This document shows positions 27,501 through 36,839 of a stretch of DNA of 64,000 nt, in pieces (positions within the stretch are counted from its first letter, which is position 1; every line of letters starts with the position of its first letter). The position numbers and the translations under genes are program-made. This stretch comes from Zobellia alginiliquefaciens (GTDB taxonomy: Bacteria > Bacteroidota > Bacteroidia > Flavobacteriales > Flavobacteriaceae): NCBI RefSeq assembly GCF_029323795.1, contig NZ_CP119758.1, positions 4,650,001-4,714,000 of the forward strand. Reading direction: 5' to 3'. Below the pieces are notes generated by a model. That model saw only the letters and a program-made list of their open reading frames with translations, was not told where the DNA came from and made no database searches.

Positions 27501-29884
27501 TCTATTTCAAACGTATTTATGGCGGTCTCCGTATTGGAATTTCTAATTTTTTCTATGGATGCAGCAATTCTCTTCTTTTGTGCCTGCCTCTTGGCCCTAT
27601 CTATTTTGTCCTTAATTTCATGGGCACTTGAACTATTCTCCTGAACCAACTTTACTAACTCCAAGCCTTCTTTAGAACGTTCCGACCAAAAATAAACATC
27701 AAATAAAGCGGAATATGAATCTATATAATTAGGATTCATTTTAATGCACGCCTTTAATATTTTAATGGACTCATCATAGTTGCCCATCCACACATTGACT
27801 CTACCCATTAAAACCTTGGTATCTATATGACTTGGAGCTTCCGAAAGAATATAACGACTAAGTAAAAGTGATTTTTCATATTCGCGCTCAAAGGCCAGTT
27901 CCCGTGCGATCATATAAACCTTATCAAAATTCTGACCGTTGTAAACACTGTTTATCCATACAATTTCCGAGTCTGTGAATTTTTCTTTTTTCACCGAAAA
28001 TATGGCCAAACTATCCGGAATTATTTTGTCATTATTTGTCACGTAAGCATTCATAGATTTAAAAGCTTGCAACTTTTTCTCACTATTGGAGCTGCTAAAA
28101 GAGGATCCTAAATCCATATTCTCGTCCAAAGAGTAAATAGATCCATCAGAATAAAGTTTCTCTGCGTCCACAAATTCTTTTAGCTCATTTTTATTGCGCA
28201 TTAGCGGAATGTTCTTGACAGAGCGAAAATCTTCGGACATATCCAACGAACTGCCCATCCAAGCTACTTTTTTAGGCATTTTCAACTCATACTTAGCTTC
28301 CATGAGTGCCAATAAAGTTGGCGTAACATCAAAATGAGAATTGACCGCACTCATTTTTTTAGTTTTCTTTAAAAGCGGACTATACATAATAAGCGGCACA
28401 TGAAAACGGCTAAGGTTATTACGCTGTGGTATGGGAATCAACCTGTGGTCTCCGGTGATGATAAATATGGTGTTGTCATAGTTGGGCTGTTTTCGGTATT
28501 CTTCAAGTGCATATTTTAAGGCATCATCAGTATATAACAACGTAGCAAACACATTATCATTTTTCTCAATAACCTTCTCCACCTTTCCATTATAATCCCC
28601 CGTGGACACTAATTTGGCTACCTCAGCCTCATAATAATCCTGTTTAGGCGGAATAAACGGTTCATGCGTGCTTATGGTCATATAAACCTCCATACGTGGC
28701 TGTTCTGCTGTACGAGGCAAATTCATGCTCTTTTTAAAAAGTTCCTTGTCCGGATAGCCCCACGAAGCCCCTGCAGCATCTTCGGCCTGCATCTGGTATT
28801 TGTTACCAAAGCCCGATTTATCCAAAACAAAATCTACATTTTCACTAGTTAGAAATCGATCTACATTATCAAAAGAGCTATTGGTACCTTGATAAAAAGA
28901 GGTGTGATAACCGTTATTCTTTAAAATACTGAACAAAGTGAGTTTGTTAGGATATTTTTCCAACTCCATAAATCCACTTTTACCAAAAGGCAATGATCCT
29001 AACAAAGATGGAAGCACACCAAAAGTACGCCCGGTATTACTTAAACAGTTTTCCCAATACAATGATTTAGTCGTAAGCGAATCTAAAAAAGGGGTAAAAC
29101 CACCATACTCCGCTCCTTCTCCAACAAAATCTCTCCCAAGGCCTTCCACCATTATAAATACGATATTGGGTTTCTGGTCTTTTAGTTCAAAATATTCCCC
29201 TAAAACATTCTGAATAGGTTGTGTTTTAATTAAAGGAAACTCAACATCTGAATCATACGAAGTATCCTCCGTAGAGGTATCATAAAGGTTTATTGCCAAG
29301 TATTGCGTTTTATTGTGATTAATGGGTTTTCCCTCAATAAAAAGCGTGGCAATGAACATGCTAAACAAGATGATGGTAAACGGGTACATTCTACTAATGT
29401 GATGGTAATGTTTTGAGGAAACTTTATAAAACCCAAAGAACATAGCCACAATAATCACAAACCCCATAGGCAACACCCAGGAGATACCGCCAGAATTGGC
29501 AATTGTCATTTTAATATCATTAAAACTGTAGCCCAATAAATCCGAACCTAAAGGCACCAAAGCCGTACAGAAATAACTAATAAGCATAGCCTCAACAATC
29601 AATAGGATCAGAAGCAACACAAACACCAAGTTGAAGCCATAACGTGGTCTCAGGTTTTCCCAAAAATTGAAGGGAAACGCTAAAATCACCCCTATCAAAG
29701 AGGTAAACCCTATTTGGTGGACTACGGCAATAAAGAAGCTGGTTCCAAAAATAATATCTACAACGCCTTTAAAATACAAGGTGGTGTATTGGTATATAGT
29801 AAGCACCAAAAGACTACCAAAGAAAGATATCATCAATCTCGTGTAGTGCTTTAAAGAGTACCTATCTATTGTACTTGTATTCAT
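27497..29884 (-). CDS. LtaS/MdoB-like phosphoglycerol transferase fused to C-terminal TPR
   Basis: 795 residues. Five N-terminal transmembrane helices (to about residue 175) are followed by a periplasmic sulfatase-fold domain: NIVFIMVEGLGRD with the metal-binding Glu, SNTGRTFGVLPSLLGSLP with Thr287 at the nucleophile position, TISTHEPFIPP, and FIITGDHRL with the metal-binding Asp-His. These are the LtaS/OpgB-type features that transfer glycerol phosphate from phosphatidylglycerol. The last about 160 residues are TPR-like (LMGRVNVWMGNYDESIKIL), an unusual addition for this family. The neighbouring YaiO protein also has TPRs. Substrate transfer is inferred; an ethanolamine-phosphate transferase role is the main alternative. 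Confidence 0.8.
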   Translation of the reverse strand: MNTSTIDRYSLKHYTRLMISFFGSLLVLTIYQYTTLYFKGVVDIIFGTSFFIAVVHQIGFTSLIGVILAFPFNFWENLRPRYGFNLVFVLLLILLIVEAMLISYFCTALVPLGSDLLGYSFNDIKMTIANSGGISWVLPMGFVIIVAMFFGFYKVSSKHYHHISRMYPFTIILFSMFIATLFIEGKPINHNKTQYLAINLYDTSTEDTSYDSDVEFPLIKTQPIQNVLGEYFELKDQKPNIVFIMVEGLGRDFVGEGAEYGGFTPFLDSLTTKSLYWENCLSNTGRTFGVLPSLLGSLPFGKSGFMELEKYPNKLTLFSILKNNGYHTSFYQGTNSSFDNVDRFLTSENVDFVLDKSGFGNKYQMQAEDAAGASWGYPDKELFKKSMNLPRTAEQPRMEVYMTISTHEPFIPPKQDYYEAEVAKLVSTGDYNGKVEKVIEKNDNVFATLLYTDDALKYALEEYRKQPNYDNTIFIITGDHRLIPIPQRNNLSRFHVPLIMYSPLLKKTKKMSAVNSHFDVTPTLLALMEAKYELKMPKKVAWMGSSLDMSEDFRSVKNIPLMRNKNELKEFVDAEKLYSDGSIYSLDENMDLGSSFSSSNSEKKLQAFKSMNAYVTNNDKIIPDSLAIFSVKKEKFTDSEIVWINSVYNGQNFDKVYMIARELAFEREYEKSLLLSRYILSEAPSHIDTKVLMGRVNVWMGNYDESIKILKACIKMNPNYIDSYSALFDVYFWSERSKEGLELVKLVQENSSSAHEIKDKIDRAKRQAQKKRIAASIEKIRNSNTETAINTFEIE

Positions 29885-29892
29885 CTATTAAA

Positions 29893-31323
29893 TTATGTGG
29901 CTTTAGCAAAGCCTTTTCTTACCTGAGATCCCCAACCCGATTTTATTTTAAATAATTTCTTATAATTTCCCCTTACCGCAGACCATACTACGATAGGGTG
30001 AAAAAATATGGGCTCTATAATAGCGCAAAGCATAAGCGTTAAAATGTCCTTTGTTTTTTTGTACTCATTGTAACTATATACATCCCATAGAATGGCATAA
30101 AACGAAAACATGATGGAGAATAAATACACCATTGCGGTAATGGCAATAAAAAAGTCCCAATTTAAAATTCCCAAATATGTAAAAAGAATAATGGTAAAGA
30201 AGCCGAAAAACTCCAATAACGGAGCCAACCATTCGTAAAAAAACCAATAAGGATAACTTAATAAGCCCAGACGTCCATACTTGGAATTAAAGAACATGTC
30301 CTTGTGCTTGAACAAAGTTTCCAGGTTGCCCCTAGCCCATCTATCTCTTTGGTTCACCAGAATTTTTAAATCCTCGGGAACTTCCGTCCAACACAGTGGA
30401 TCAGGAATGTATTCAATGGTATATGGTTCTTTACGGTCATGCATATACCTTCTCATCTTAAAGACAATTTCCATGTCCTCGCCTACGGTGCCTGTATCAT
30501 ACCCACCAACGGCCAATGCAATTTCCCGATCAAAAAAACCAAAAGCTCCCGAAATAATCAAAAGGCTGTCTATACTTCCCCAGGCCATTCTTCCTAAAAT
30601 AAAAGATCGGGTATATTCTAAAAGTTGAAACCTTGCCAACCAGTTTTTAGGTAAACGAATTTCTTCTAATTGTCCCCCTTCTATCACGCAGGAGTTAGCT
30701 ACACGAATCACTCCGCCTACCGCTATTACCCGCTTTTCGGAACGTTGGTAAAATGATTTTACAACATGCAACAATGCATCTGGCAAGAGAAGGCAATCAA
30801 CATCTATACACCCCACATAACGGTTTGTAGATAGTGCCATTCCTGTATTTAAGGCATCGGATTTTCCTCCATTTTCTTTATCTATGACCGTGAGCTTGGA
30901 AAATGCCCTATGGGGAGATTTGTAAATACCACGAATAGGTTTGTTTTTCCAATTAGGGTCTATCTGTTGTTCAATTTTAACCAGATCATACGCATCTATC
31001 ATCTTTTGAAGCGTATCATCCTTACTACCGTCGTTAACCACCATTACTTCATAATTTACGTAACGGAGTGACATGAGTGAGCGAATGTTCTCTACAATGG
31101 TCAAACCCTCATTGTAAGCGGGTGCTATAATGGTAATACTGGGAGATAAAGGTGAAGCCATTACTTTTGAAAGGCTACCAAAACTATTTTTCTTTCGGTA
31201 ATGTATAGAATTACGGGTAGACAGATACCCCATAATGGTAAACAAAGTGAATAGAATAACCGTAAACATCAAAAAAACGATGTTTATGTAATCTAAAAGG
31301 ATATTAAAAAAGGTACTATCCAT
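29893..31323 (-). CDS. Processive family-2 glycosyltransferase, membrane-bound
   Basis: 476 residues. One N-terminal membrane helix, a cytosolic GT-A domain, and several C-terminal helices. All processive GT2 signatures are present: IIAPAYNEG and VVNDGSKDDT (UDP binding), CIDVDCLLLP (DxD), GEDMEIVFKMRR (catalytic base region) and NQRDRWARG (QxxRW). This places it with BcsA, PgaC and hyaluronan synthases, which polymerise and translocate a beta-glycan through the inner membrane. It has no PilZ domain, so control must come from elsewhere, plausibly from the HEAT protein and phosphorelay genes of the same operon. It overlaps the HEAT gene by 8 bp. Confidence 0.88.
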   Translation of the reverse strand: MDSTFFNILLDYINIVFLMFTVILFTLFTIMGYLSTRNSIHYRKKNSFGSLSKVMASPLSPSITIIAPAYNEGLTIVENIRSLMSLRYVNYEVMVVNDGSKDDTLQKMIDAYDLVKIEQQIDPNWKNKPIRGIYKSPHRAFSKLTVIDKENGGKSDALNTGMALSTNRYVGCIDVDCLLLPDALLHVVKSFYQRSEKRVIAVGGVIRVANSCVIEGGQLEEIRLPKNWLARFQLLEYTRSFILGRMAWGSIDSLLIISGAFGFFDREIALAVGGYDTGTVGEDMEIVFKMRRYMHDRKEPYTIEYIPDPLCWTEVPEDLKILVNQRDRWARGNLETLFKHKDMFFNSKYGRLGLLSYPYWFFYEWLAPLLEFFGFFTIILFTYLGILNWDFFIAITAMVYLFSIMFSFYAILWDVYSYNEYKKTKDILTLMLCAIIEPIFFHPIVVWSAVRGNYKKLFKIKSGWGSQVRKGFAKAT

Positions 31324-34204
31324 TTAATTTACCAATAAATTTTCTTGGAAAATCTATGATCGTATTCAGAAAAGAGCCCTCGTTAGGAGATACATCAATA
31401 GCTTTTACATCAATATTCAGTGTTTTTTGGTCATACTTTTTATCAAGAACTTGAGTATCGTCCAGTTCAAAATCAAAATCAACCACTTCTTCACGATCAT
31501 ACTTGTTCCCATGCTTTTTAGGAACGTATGTTGCCTTTTTGGATGTAGACACTGTAAATGGTTCTAAAATGGATAAGTCAATAGGAAGTGCCTCTAGAGG
31601 TCTGGGCAGCAGGTCTTTTTCAAACTCGGTTTTTCTGGATACTTTTTCAACCAGCAACTTTAATGCTTCTTGCGCCTTTTTTCTGATTTTAGGATTTGGG
31701 TCTTCTAACAGGCCATCTAAAAAATCGATTTCTTTTTCATCACCTACCGAAACAACTTCATTTAAAAGAATCAACTTGGACTCCGTATCTATATTTTTGA
31801 ACAAATCAGCAAACACACTAAATACAGGCAATTCTTCATCTGCTTGTTGCTGTGGTTTACCTATAACTTTTTTAAGAGTAGTTTCCAAATATGAAAATTG
31901 CTCAATAAGACTATTGATACGATCTTTTACAAAACTTTCGGTTTCTTCTGCTAAAAGCTCCTGCAACAAAGGAATTTCACGATGATCACCCATTTCTTCC
32001 AAATCATCTAAAAGCCCCATCATATACGCTTCATGCTCGTTGTAGTAGATAGGCTCAGGAATTAAATCTAAAAGTGGGTTGGATAATTCTTTGGACGAAA
32101 CCACTTCATATTCCAATTCAATATCCCTGAGTTCATTCTCTCCCATTAACCAAGTCATAACATCCTCTGCTTCGTTTACCTCTGGTTCAGGGAAATCAGA
32201 ATTGACGGTTTCTCCACACATTTCCTCATTTTGTAAAGGCAATACTTCTTCAGCATTTTCAAAATCGATTTCAAAATCCGATAGAGTAAAACCATCTAGG
32301 CTATTTGCGCTTTCAGACATCCCTCCTTCTAAGCTTACTTCTGATAAATCTTGTTCTTCCACTACTTCACTATCCATTACAATAGGCAAGAAATTGAGCT
32401 CGTTAACTTCATCTATTAGTTCTTGTAACTCTTCATAATCTTTGTCCGCTGAGGTATCTTTACTATTTACGTCTTTTTTAGTATCAACTTCATCAAACTT
32501 TAATTCTTGGTCATCAATTACTATTGGGAGGAAATCAATTTTAGCAATATCAAAAATAGATTGCTTCGGTAAGCCTTCCGGTTGAGTATCTGAAGCCACT
32601 TCTTCATATTCAACTTCAATACATCTAACATCAAGATTGTTGTTTTCTGAATCGGCCATGGGTCGGTATTTTATAGTTGGTTGGTTAGGGTATACTGGAT
32701 TGTCAATTACAACAGGTAAAAAGTCTAGTTGTAATGAAGGGTCTGAAAAATTTTCAATTTGTATGTTTTCTGTTTTTGATAAAAAACCAGTCACAATAAC
32801 TGGGTCTACCACTAATATCTCAGTTATTTGAACAAACTCTATTGGGTCTTCATTCTTATTTGGTCTGTACTTTTCCTCAGGCACCATAAGCTCCTTAAAA
32901 CTAACTTCATGAACCTCAGAATCCTCCTTTGTATCTGGGGGACAAATTTCAATGGAATCTATCGCTGTTTGATCAATTGTACTATCCGTAATTACAGTAT
33001 CTACTTCAGGTAACTCTTCTTGACCTCTCTCTTCCTCTTGATTCTTTTCGGCAACGGGGAGTATCACTATCTCATCCTCGGGAATAACGGACAATGGATT
33101 TTCTGCATCAATATGTTCTAAAGCATCACTTTCCTCTGTTTCTGCTATATAGGCTTTGGGCTTTTCCAACCCCTCAGATGGCATAACGGTCTCTGGAGAA
33201 ATGGTATTAATTGCCGCTAAAGCCTTACTAGAGACGGAAAAGTTATTTTCTTTTTTTGCCACATTTTTTAAGAAATCAATATCATCAACACTTCCTAACT
33301 CGGAAATAGCTCCTAATACCGCAATCTTTCCATCCGTATTACATTTTTTGAAAATAGCTTTAAGGGTTGGTATCGCCTCAACAACATAAAACTCTTTAAT
33401 GCAGCCAATTGCCTCTTCCCTTATTTGGTAATTCTTGTGTTTCACCAGTTCTATAAGCGAAGAATTGGCATCATTCTGATTGTAATATTTAATGAGCCTA
33501 AGAGCGAACAAAACAACATGTTTGTTCTTGGACGTTAACCACATTCTAAACCTTGGTGGTTCATAATTCTCCTGGTTCCTGAGTACATCCAGCAATTTTA
33601 ACTGTTGCCATTCAGATATTTTATAGCGTGTAGTGTCAAGAAAATAGTTAATCCCTTCTGGTTTTAGGGTAACTGTAGCAATTTCTGCCTGCTTTCTGAT
33701 GGTTGCTGTTTTGTGGTTAATGAACTTAGTTATAAAACCATAGGCCGTTACCACCTGCATTTGGGTAAGTTCCAAAATTCCTTTGGAGATCACTTCCCAA
33801 CGCCAGCTTTTCAATTTTTTAAATGCATCTTTTTGAAGTCCCAAATCTTGATACAGCTTAAAAAGACGAATTTGGGTATCTCCCGAAACGTCCTTTCTAA
33901 GGTCTAAAAGCACTTCTACTAGAACTTTTCTATTGAAATGATCCTTTAGTAGCTCCCTTATTTCAATCTTTAAAGAGATATAGTTGGATTTTTCTCCTTT
34001 ATCCGCATCTTCTTCATAAAATAGAAACTCACTGATCATGGGTGAGAGTTCCTTCTTTCTTTTCTTGGTACGTGCCGCTGTTGCAGATATTTTATTTCTA
34101 AAAAAGAAAACCGAAATGAAATACACCACAGCTAGAACAACGAACACAATAGATAGCCCCCACAGAATGTCCGTGTTTACTTTTGGTGGCGTAATAAATG
34201 CCAT
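31316..34204 (-). CDS. Membrane-anchored HEAT-repeat scaffold with acidic repeat-motif linker
   Basis: 962 residues from the ATG at 34204, which has AGGGGC just upstream; an in-frame TTG at 34234 is less likely. One helix spans the membrane at about residues 13-36. HEAT-like helical repeats fill about 60-340 and again 740-880. The long middle is acidic, low in order, and carries three copies of a motif: LDFLPVVID (Phe495), IDFLPIVID (Phe558) and LNFLPIVMD (Phe605), plus two EYEEV/EYEVV stretches. It looks like a cytoplasmic scaffold. It begins 31 bp after the receiver gene and overlaps the glycosyltransferase gene by 8 bp. I infer it links the phosphorelay to the synthase; no enzymatic motif is present. 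Confidence 0.75.
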   Translation of the reverse strand: MAFITPPKVNTDILWGLSIVFVVLAVVYFISVFFFRNKISATAARTKKRKKELSPMISEFLFYEEDADKGEKSNYISLKIEIRELLKDHFNRKVLVEVLLDLRKDVSGDTQIRLFKLYQDLGLQKDAFKKLKSWRWEVISKGILELTQMQVVTAYGFITKFINHKTATIRKQAEIATVTLKPEGINYFLDTTRYKISEWQQLKLLDVLRNQENYEPPRFRMWLTSKNKHVVLFALRLIKYYNQNDANSSLIELVKHKNYQIREEAIGCIKEFYVVEAIPTLKAIFKKCNTDGKIAVLGAISELGSVDDIDFLKNVAKKENNFSVSSKALAAINTISPETVMPSEGLEKPKAYIAETEESDALEHIDAENPLSVIPEDEIVILPVAEKNQEEERGQEELPEVDTVITDSTIDQTAIDSIEICPPDTKEDSEVHEVSFKELMVPEEKYRPNKNEDPIEFVQITEILVVDPVIVTGFLSKTENIQIENFSDPSLQLDFLPVVIDNPVYPNQPTIKYRPMADSENNNLDVRCIEVEYEEVASDTQPEGLPKQSIFDIAKIDFLPIVIDDQELKFDEVDTKKDVNSKDTSADKDYEELQELIDEVNELNFLPIVMDSEVVEEQDLSEVSLEGGMSESANSLDGFTLSDFEIDFENAEEVLPLQNEEMCGETVNSDFPEPEVNEAEDVMTWLMGENELRDIELEYEVVSSKELSNPLLDLIPEPIYYNEHEAYMMGLLDDLEEMGDHREIPLLQELLAEETESFVKDRINSLIEQFSYLETTLKKVIGKPQQQADEELPVFSVFADLFKNIDTESKLILLNEVVSVGDEKEIDFLDGLLEDPNPKIRKKAQEALKLLVEKVSRKTEFEKDLLPRPLEALPIDLSILEPFTVSTSKKATYVPKKHGNKYDREEVVDFDFELDDTQVLDKKYDQKTLNIDVKAIDVSPNEGSFLNTIIDFPRKFIGKLNG

Positions 34205-34235
34205 GCCCCTATATGTGTCAAAGGTTTTTACCAAA

Positions 34236-34607
34236 TTAAGTTTTATTCAATTCTCGCGCAACGCGCACCAAAAGTTCCGAAGGACTCACCGGTTTTGATA
34301 TAAAGTCGTTTGCGCCCAGTTCAAACGCATTTAAGACATTCTCCTCGTTACCCGCAGATGATATAATGATAATAGGTACTTGTGAATTCAGTTCTTTACG
34401 TACATAAGCAATAAGCTCCATACCGGAGAAATAGGGCATCATAATATCGCTTACAATAATATCGGGCATATTGTCAGATAGATACTCCTTTACCTCTTTA
34501 CCGTTGGTTCTATGATTAACATCGTACCCGCCTTTCTTTAATCTAAAGTTCAACAGGGCCGCCAATAGTTCATCGTCCTCGGCTAACAACAATCTCTTTT
34601 TGGTCAT
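34236..34607 (-). CDS. CheY-like single-domain response regulator
   Basis: 123 residues, receiver domain only: LLLAEDDELLA (acid pocket), IIVSDIMMPYFSGME (phospho-Asp), IIISSAGNEEN (switch) and DFISKPVSPSELL (Lys). No output domain. It sits between the HPt gene and the HEAT scaffold gene, so I infer that phosphorylated receiver docks on the HEAT protein or on the glycosyltransferase. No histidine kinase lies in the operon. Confidence 0.9.
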   Translation of the reverse strand: MTKKRLLLAEDDELLAALLNFRLKKGGYDVNHRTNGKEVKEYLSDNMPDIIVSDIMMPYFSGMELIAYVRKELNSQVPIIIISSAGNEENVLNAFELGANDFISKPVSPSELLVRVARELNKT

Positions 34608-34617
34608 TGCAAGGAGT

Positions 34618-35343
34618 TTAGTTATTCGTGAGCTCTACATAAGCCTGATCTAATGCTGTTTTCACTTTAGGGAATTCTTCATTAAAACACTGACAAAGAA
34701 ACTCTAGGTGTTTTGCGTCCTTGTCTATTTTGCACCCCTTTTGAATCTGTGTTACAATATCAAGAAGTCCATCTGTACGCATCATAGCCAGACCAGCCTT
34801 TATTTTATGGGCGGCTAAATCTAACTGGTCAAAATCTTGGGTCTGAAGATGAATCTTAGCTGCACCCATAAATTCTAGTGCATTACCAATAAATAAAGTT
34901 ATTAACTCACGTAAAAGGCTAACCTCTCCCATACATTCATCTAAAATAAGTTGGAGATCAATCTCAACATCTGTATTCTTAGGTGTGTTGGTTTTTCCGT
35001 TCAGAATTATAATATCTTTTTTATCCATGGCTTTATCTATTTGGAGTTCCTTTAGAACATTTCCATACGAGTTGTGATGTGCTATTATGGCTTCGTATGT
35101 CTTTAAGTCTAATTCAGGATAAACCTTTTCAAACTCACCGGTCTTGGCTTTTGATACTTTCTCTTGCTTATCCGTATTAGTATTTTCCTTGGACAGGAAG
35201 ACCAATTCTAAAAGGTTCTTTTTAAAATGCTGGAAAGAAATTTTAAGGTGAAAAGCCTCATCTGTAGTTAATTTTTCAGCTGAAAAATCATTTAGGTGCG
35301 ACTCTAAATCCGTTAATTGGAAAAGTAGGTTTTTCGTTTTCAA
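34618..35343 (-). CDS. HPt phosphotransfer protein
   Basis: 241 residues; the C-terminal half is an HPt four-helix domain with His179 in LAAHKIKAGLAMM, matching the HxxKG phospho-acceptor pattern. The N-terminal about 100 residues are helical and of no recognised family. The listed start is TTG, as no in-frame ATG precedes residue 105; if that internal ATG (35031) is used, a bare 138-residue HPt domain results. It is the first gene of the operon and 10 bp from the receiver gene. It probably relays phosphate between a kinase encoded elsewhere and the adjacent receiver. Confidence 0.8.
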   Translation of the reverse strand: MKTKNLLFQLTDLESHLNDFSAEKLTTDEAFHLKISFQHFKKNLLELVFLSKENTNTDKQEKVSKAKTGEFEKVYPELDLKTYEAIIAHHNSYGNVLKELQIDKAMDKKDIIILNGKTNTPKNTDVEIDLQLILDECMGEVSLLRELITLFIGNALEFMGAAKIHLQTQDFDQLDLAAHKIKAGLAMMRTDGLLDIVTQIQKGCKIDKDAKHLEFLCQCFNEEFPKVKTALDQAYVELTNN

Positions 35344-35537
35344 TTTAGGTAGTTTAGGTTAATAAGAATGGGACTGATTTTTTACTATTTTTTCATAATG
35401 TTATTTATAGATTTCATAAGTACAACATGCTCTAAAAGTAAAATTCACTTTTTAACAAGGTGTGGGCAAGTTTATGTTCTCTAAAGCCCCATAAATGTTG
35501 TAAAAAGACATAATTTGGATGTCAAAACCCTATAAAT

Positions 35538-36839
35538 ATGAAGCATTTTATCTTTTTTTTAAGTATCCTATCCTTTCTATCCTGCGGCGAAACCAACAAA
35601 AACGTAAAAGAAAAAACACAAGAATCCCAACTGGAAAAGGCTAAACGGATTCATGAAAAAGTGATTACAATAGATACCCATAATGACATCAATGTCCATA
35701 ATTTTACGGACAGCCTTAACTATACCCAGCGCTTAGAAACACAAATTAATTTGCCAAAAATGGATGAAGGTGGATTGGATGTTACATGGCTTATAGTGTA
35801 TACCGGTCAAGACACCCTAACCAGTGATGGTTACGCCAAAGCTGAAAAAAATGCCATGTCCAAATTTGAATCCATACATCGGTTGTGTGAAGAAATTGCA
35901 CCAGAGGAAATCGAACTTGCCCTAAGTTCGGAAGATGTAAAACGTATACATGCATCTGGCAAAAAAGTTGCCATGATCGGTGTTGAAAATGCCTATCCTA
36001 TGGGTAATGATCTGGCAAATTTTAAAAAGTACTATGACTTGGGAGCACGCTATATTTCATTATCGCATAATGGCCACAGTCAGTTTAGTGATTCCAATAC
36101 TGGCGAGAAAGATAGCGTATGGCTCCATAACGGTTTAAGTAAATTAGGACAAAGCGCTGTAAAAGAGATGAATAGATTAGGTATTATGATAGATGTCTCT
36201 CATCCATCAAAAGAAGCTATGAAACAGATGATTGCACTTTCCAAGGCACCTATTATCGCTTCACATTCTTCGGCCAGAGCCTTATGTGACCATAGTAGAA
36301 ACCTTGATGATGAGCAATTAAAACTAATGAAAGAGAATGGTGGTGTTGTCCAAACTGTAGCATTCAGTTCGTATCTCAATACCGAAAAAGATAAGGCCTA
36401 TAATGCCTATATTAAAACCATTTTAGAAAAAGTGGCCGATTCTATGGGCGTAGAATGGTATTCAAGAAACCAGTTTTCTTCGTTAACCGATTCCCAAAAG
36501 GAGGTTTTTATGAAGAATTATCCAAAAGTGAAAAAGATTGCGATTTCTATCGCAGATAAATCTGCTGATGCACCAGAAATGGTAGATGTTTCGGATTTTG
36601 CAGATCATATAGACTACATGGTCAATTTAATAGGTATTGACCATGTAGGCATTAGTTCTGATTTTGATGGAGGTGGCGGCATCAAAGGATGGTCAGATGC
36701 ATCTGAAACCTTTAATGTTACCCTTGAACTTGTAAAACGTGGTTACACCGAAGAAGAAATTGCCCAATTATGGGGCGAAAATCTGTTGAGAGTCTTAGAT
36801 GAAGTCCAAGCTATAGCCAAAAAAATGCAAAAACCTTAA
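35538..36839 (+). CDS. Membrane dipeptidase, peptidase family M19, lipoprotein
   Basis: 433 residues with a lipoprotein signal ending LSFLSCGE. M19 (renal dipeptidase) motifs: TIDTHNDINVH (first zinc pair), MIGVENAYPM (bridging Glu), YISLSHNGHSQ, IIASHSSARALCDHSRN (zinc His pair) and IDHVGISSDFDGGGG (Asp). It hydrolyses dipeptides, including D-amino-acid-containing ones. It diverges from the HPt operon, with a 194-bp gap in which I see no clear promoter. Its stop codon overlaps the convergent thioesterase gene by 4 bp. Confidence 0.92.
   Translation: MKHFIFFLSILSFLSCGETNKNVKEKTQESQLEKAKRIHEKVITIDTHNDINVHNFTDSLNYTQRLETQINLPKMDEGGLDVTWLIVYTGQDTLTSDGYAKAEKNAMSKFESIHRLCEEIAPEEIELALSSEDVKRIHASGKKVAMIGVENAYPMGNDLANFKKYYDLGARYISLSHNGHSQFSDSNTGEKDSVWLHNGLSKLGQSAVKEMNRLGIMIDVSHPSKEAMKQMIALSKAPIIASHSSARALCDHSRNLDDEQLKLMKENGGVVQTVAFSSYLNTEKDKAYNAYIKTILEKVADSMGVEWYSRNQFSSLTDSQKEVFMKNYPKVKKIAISIADKSADAPEMVDVSDFADHIDYMVNLIGIDHVGISSDFDGGGGIKGWSDASETFNVTLELVKRGYTEEEIAQLWGENLLRVLDEVQAIAKKMQKP

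Noticed and set aside
32079-32438. 119-codon plus-strand frame inside the HEAT protein gene
   Set aside because: Serine-rich shadow of an acidic minus-strand coding region; no independent support.
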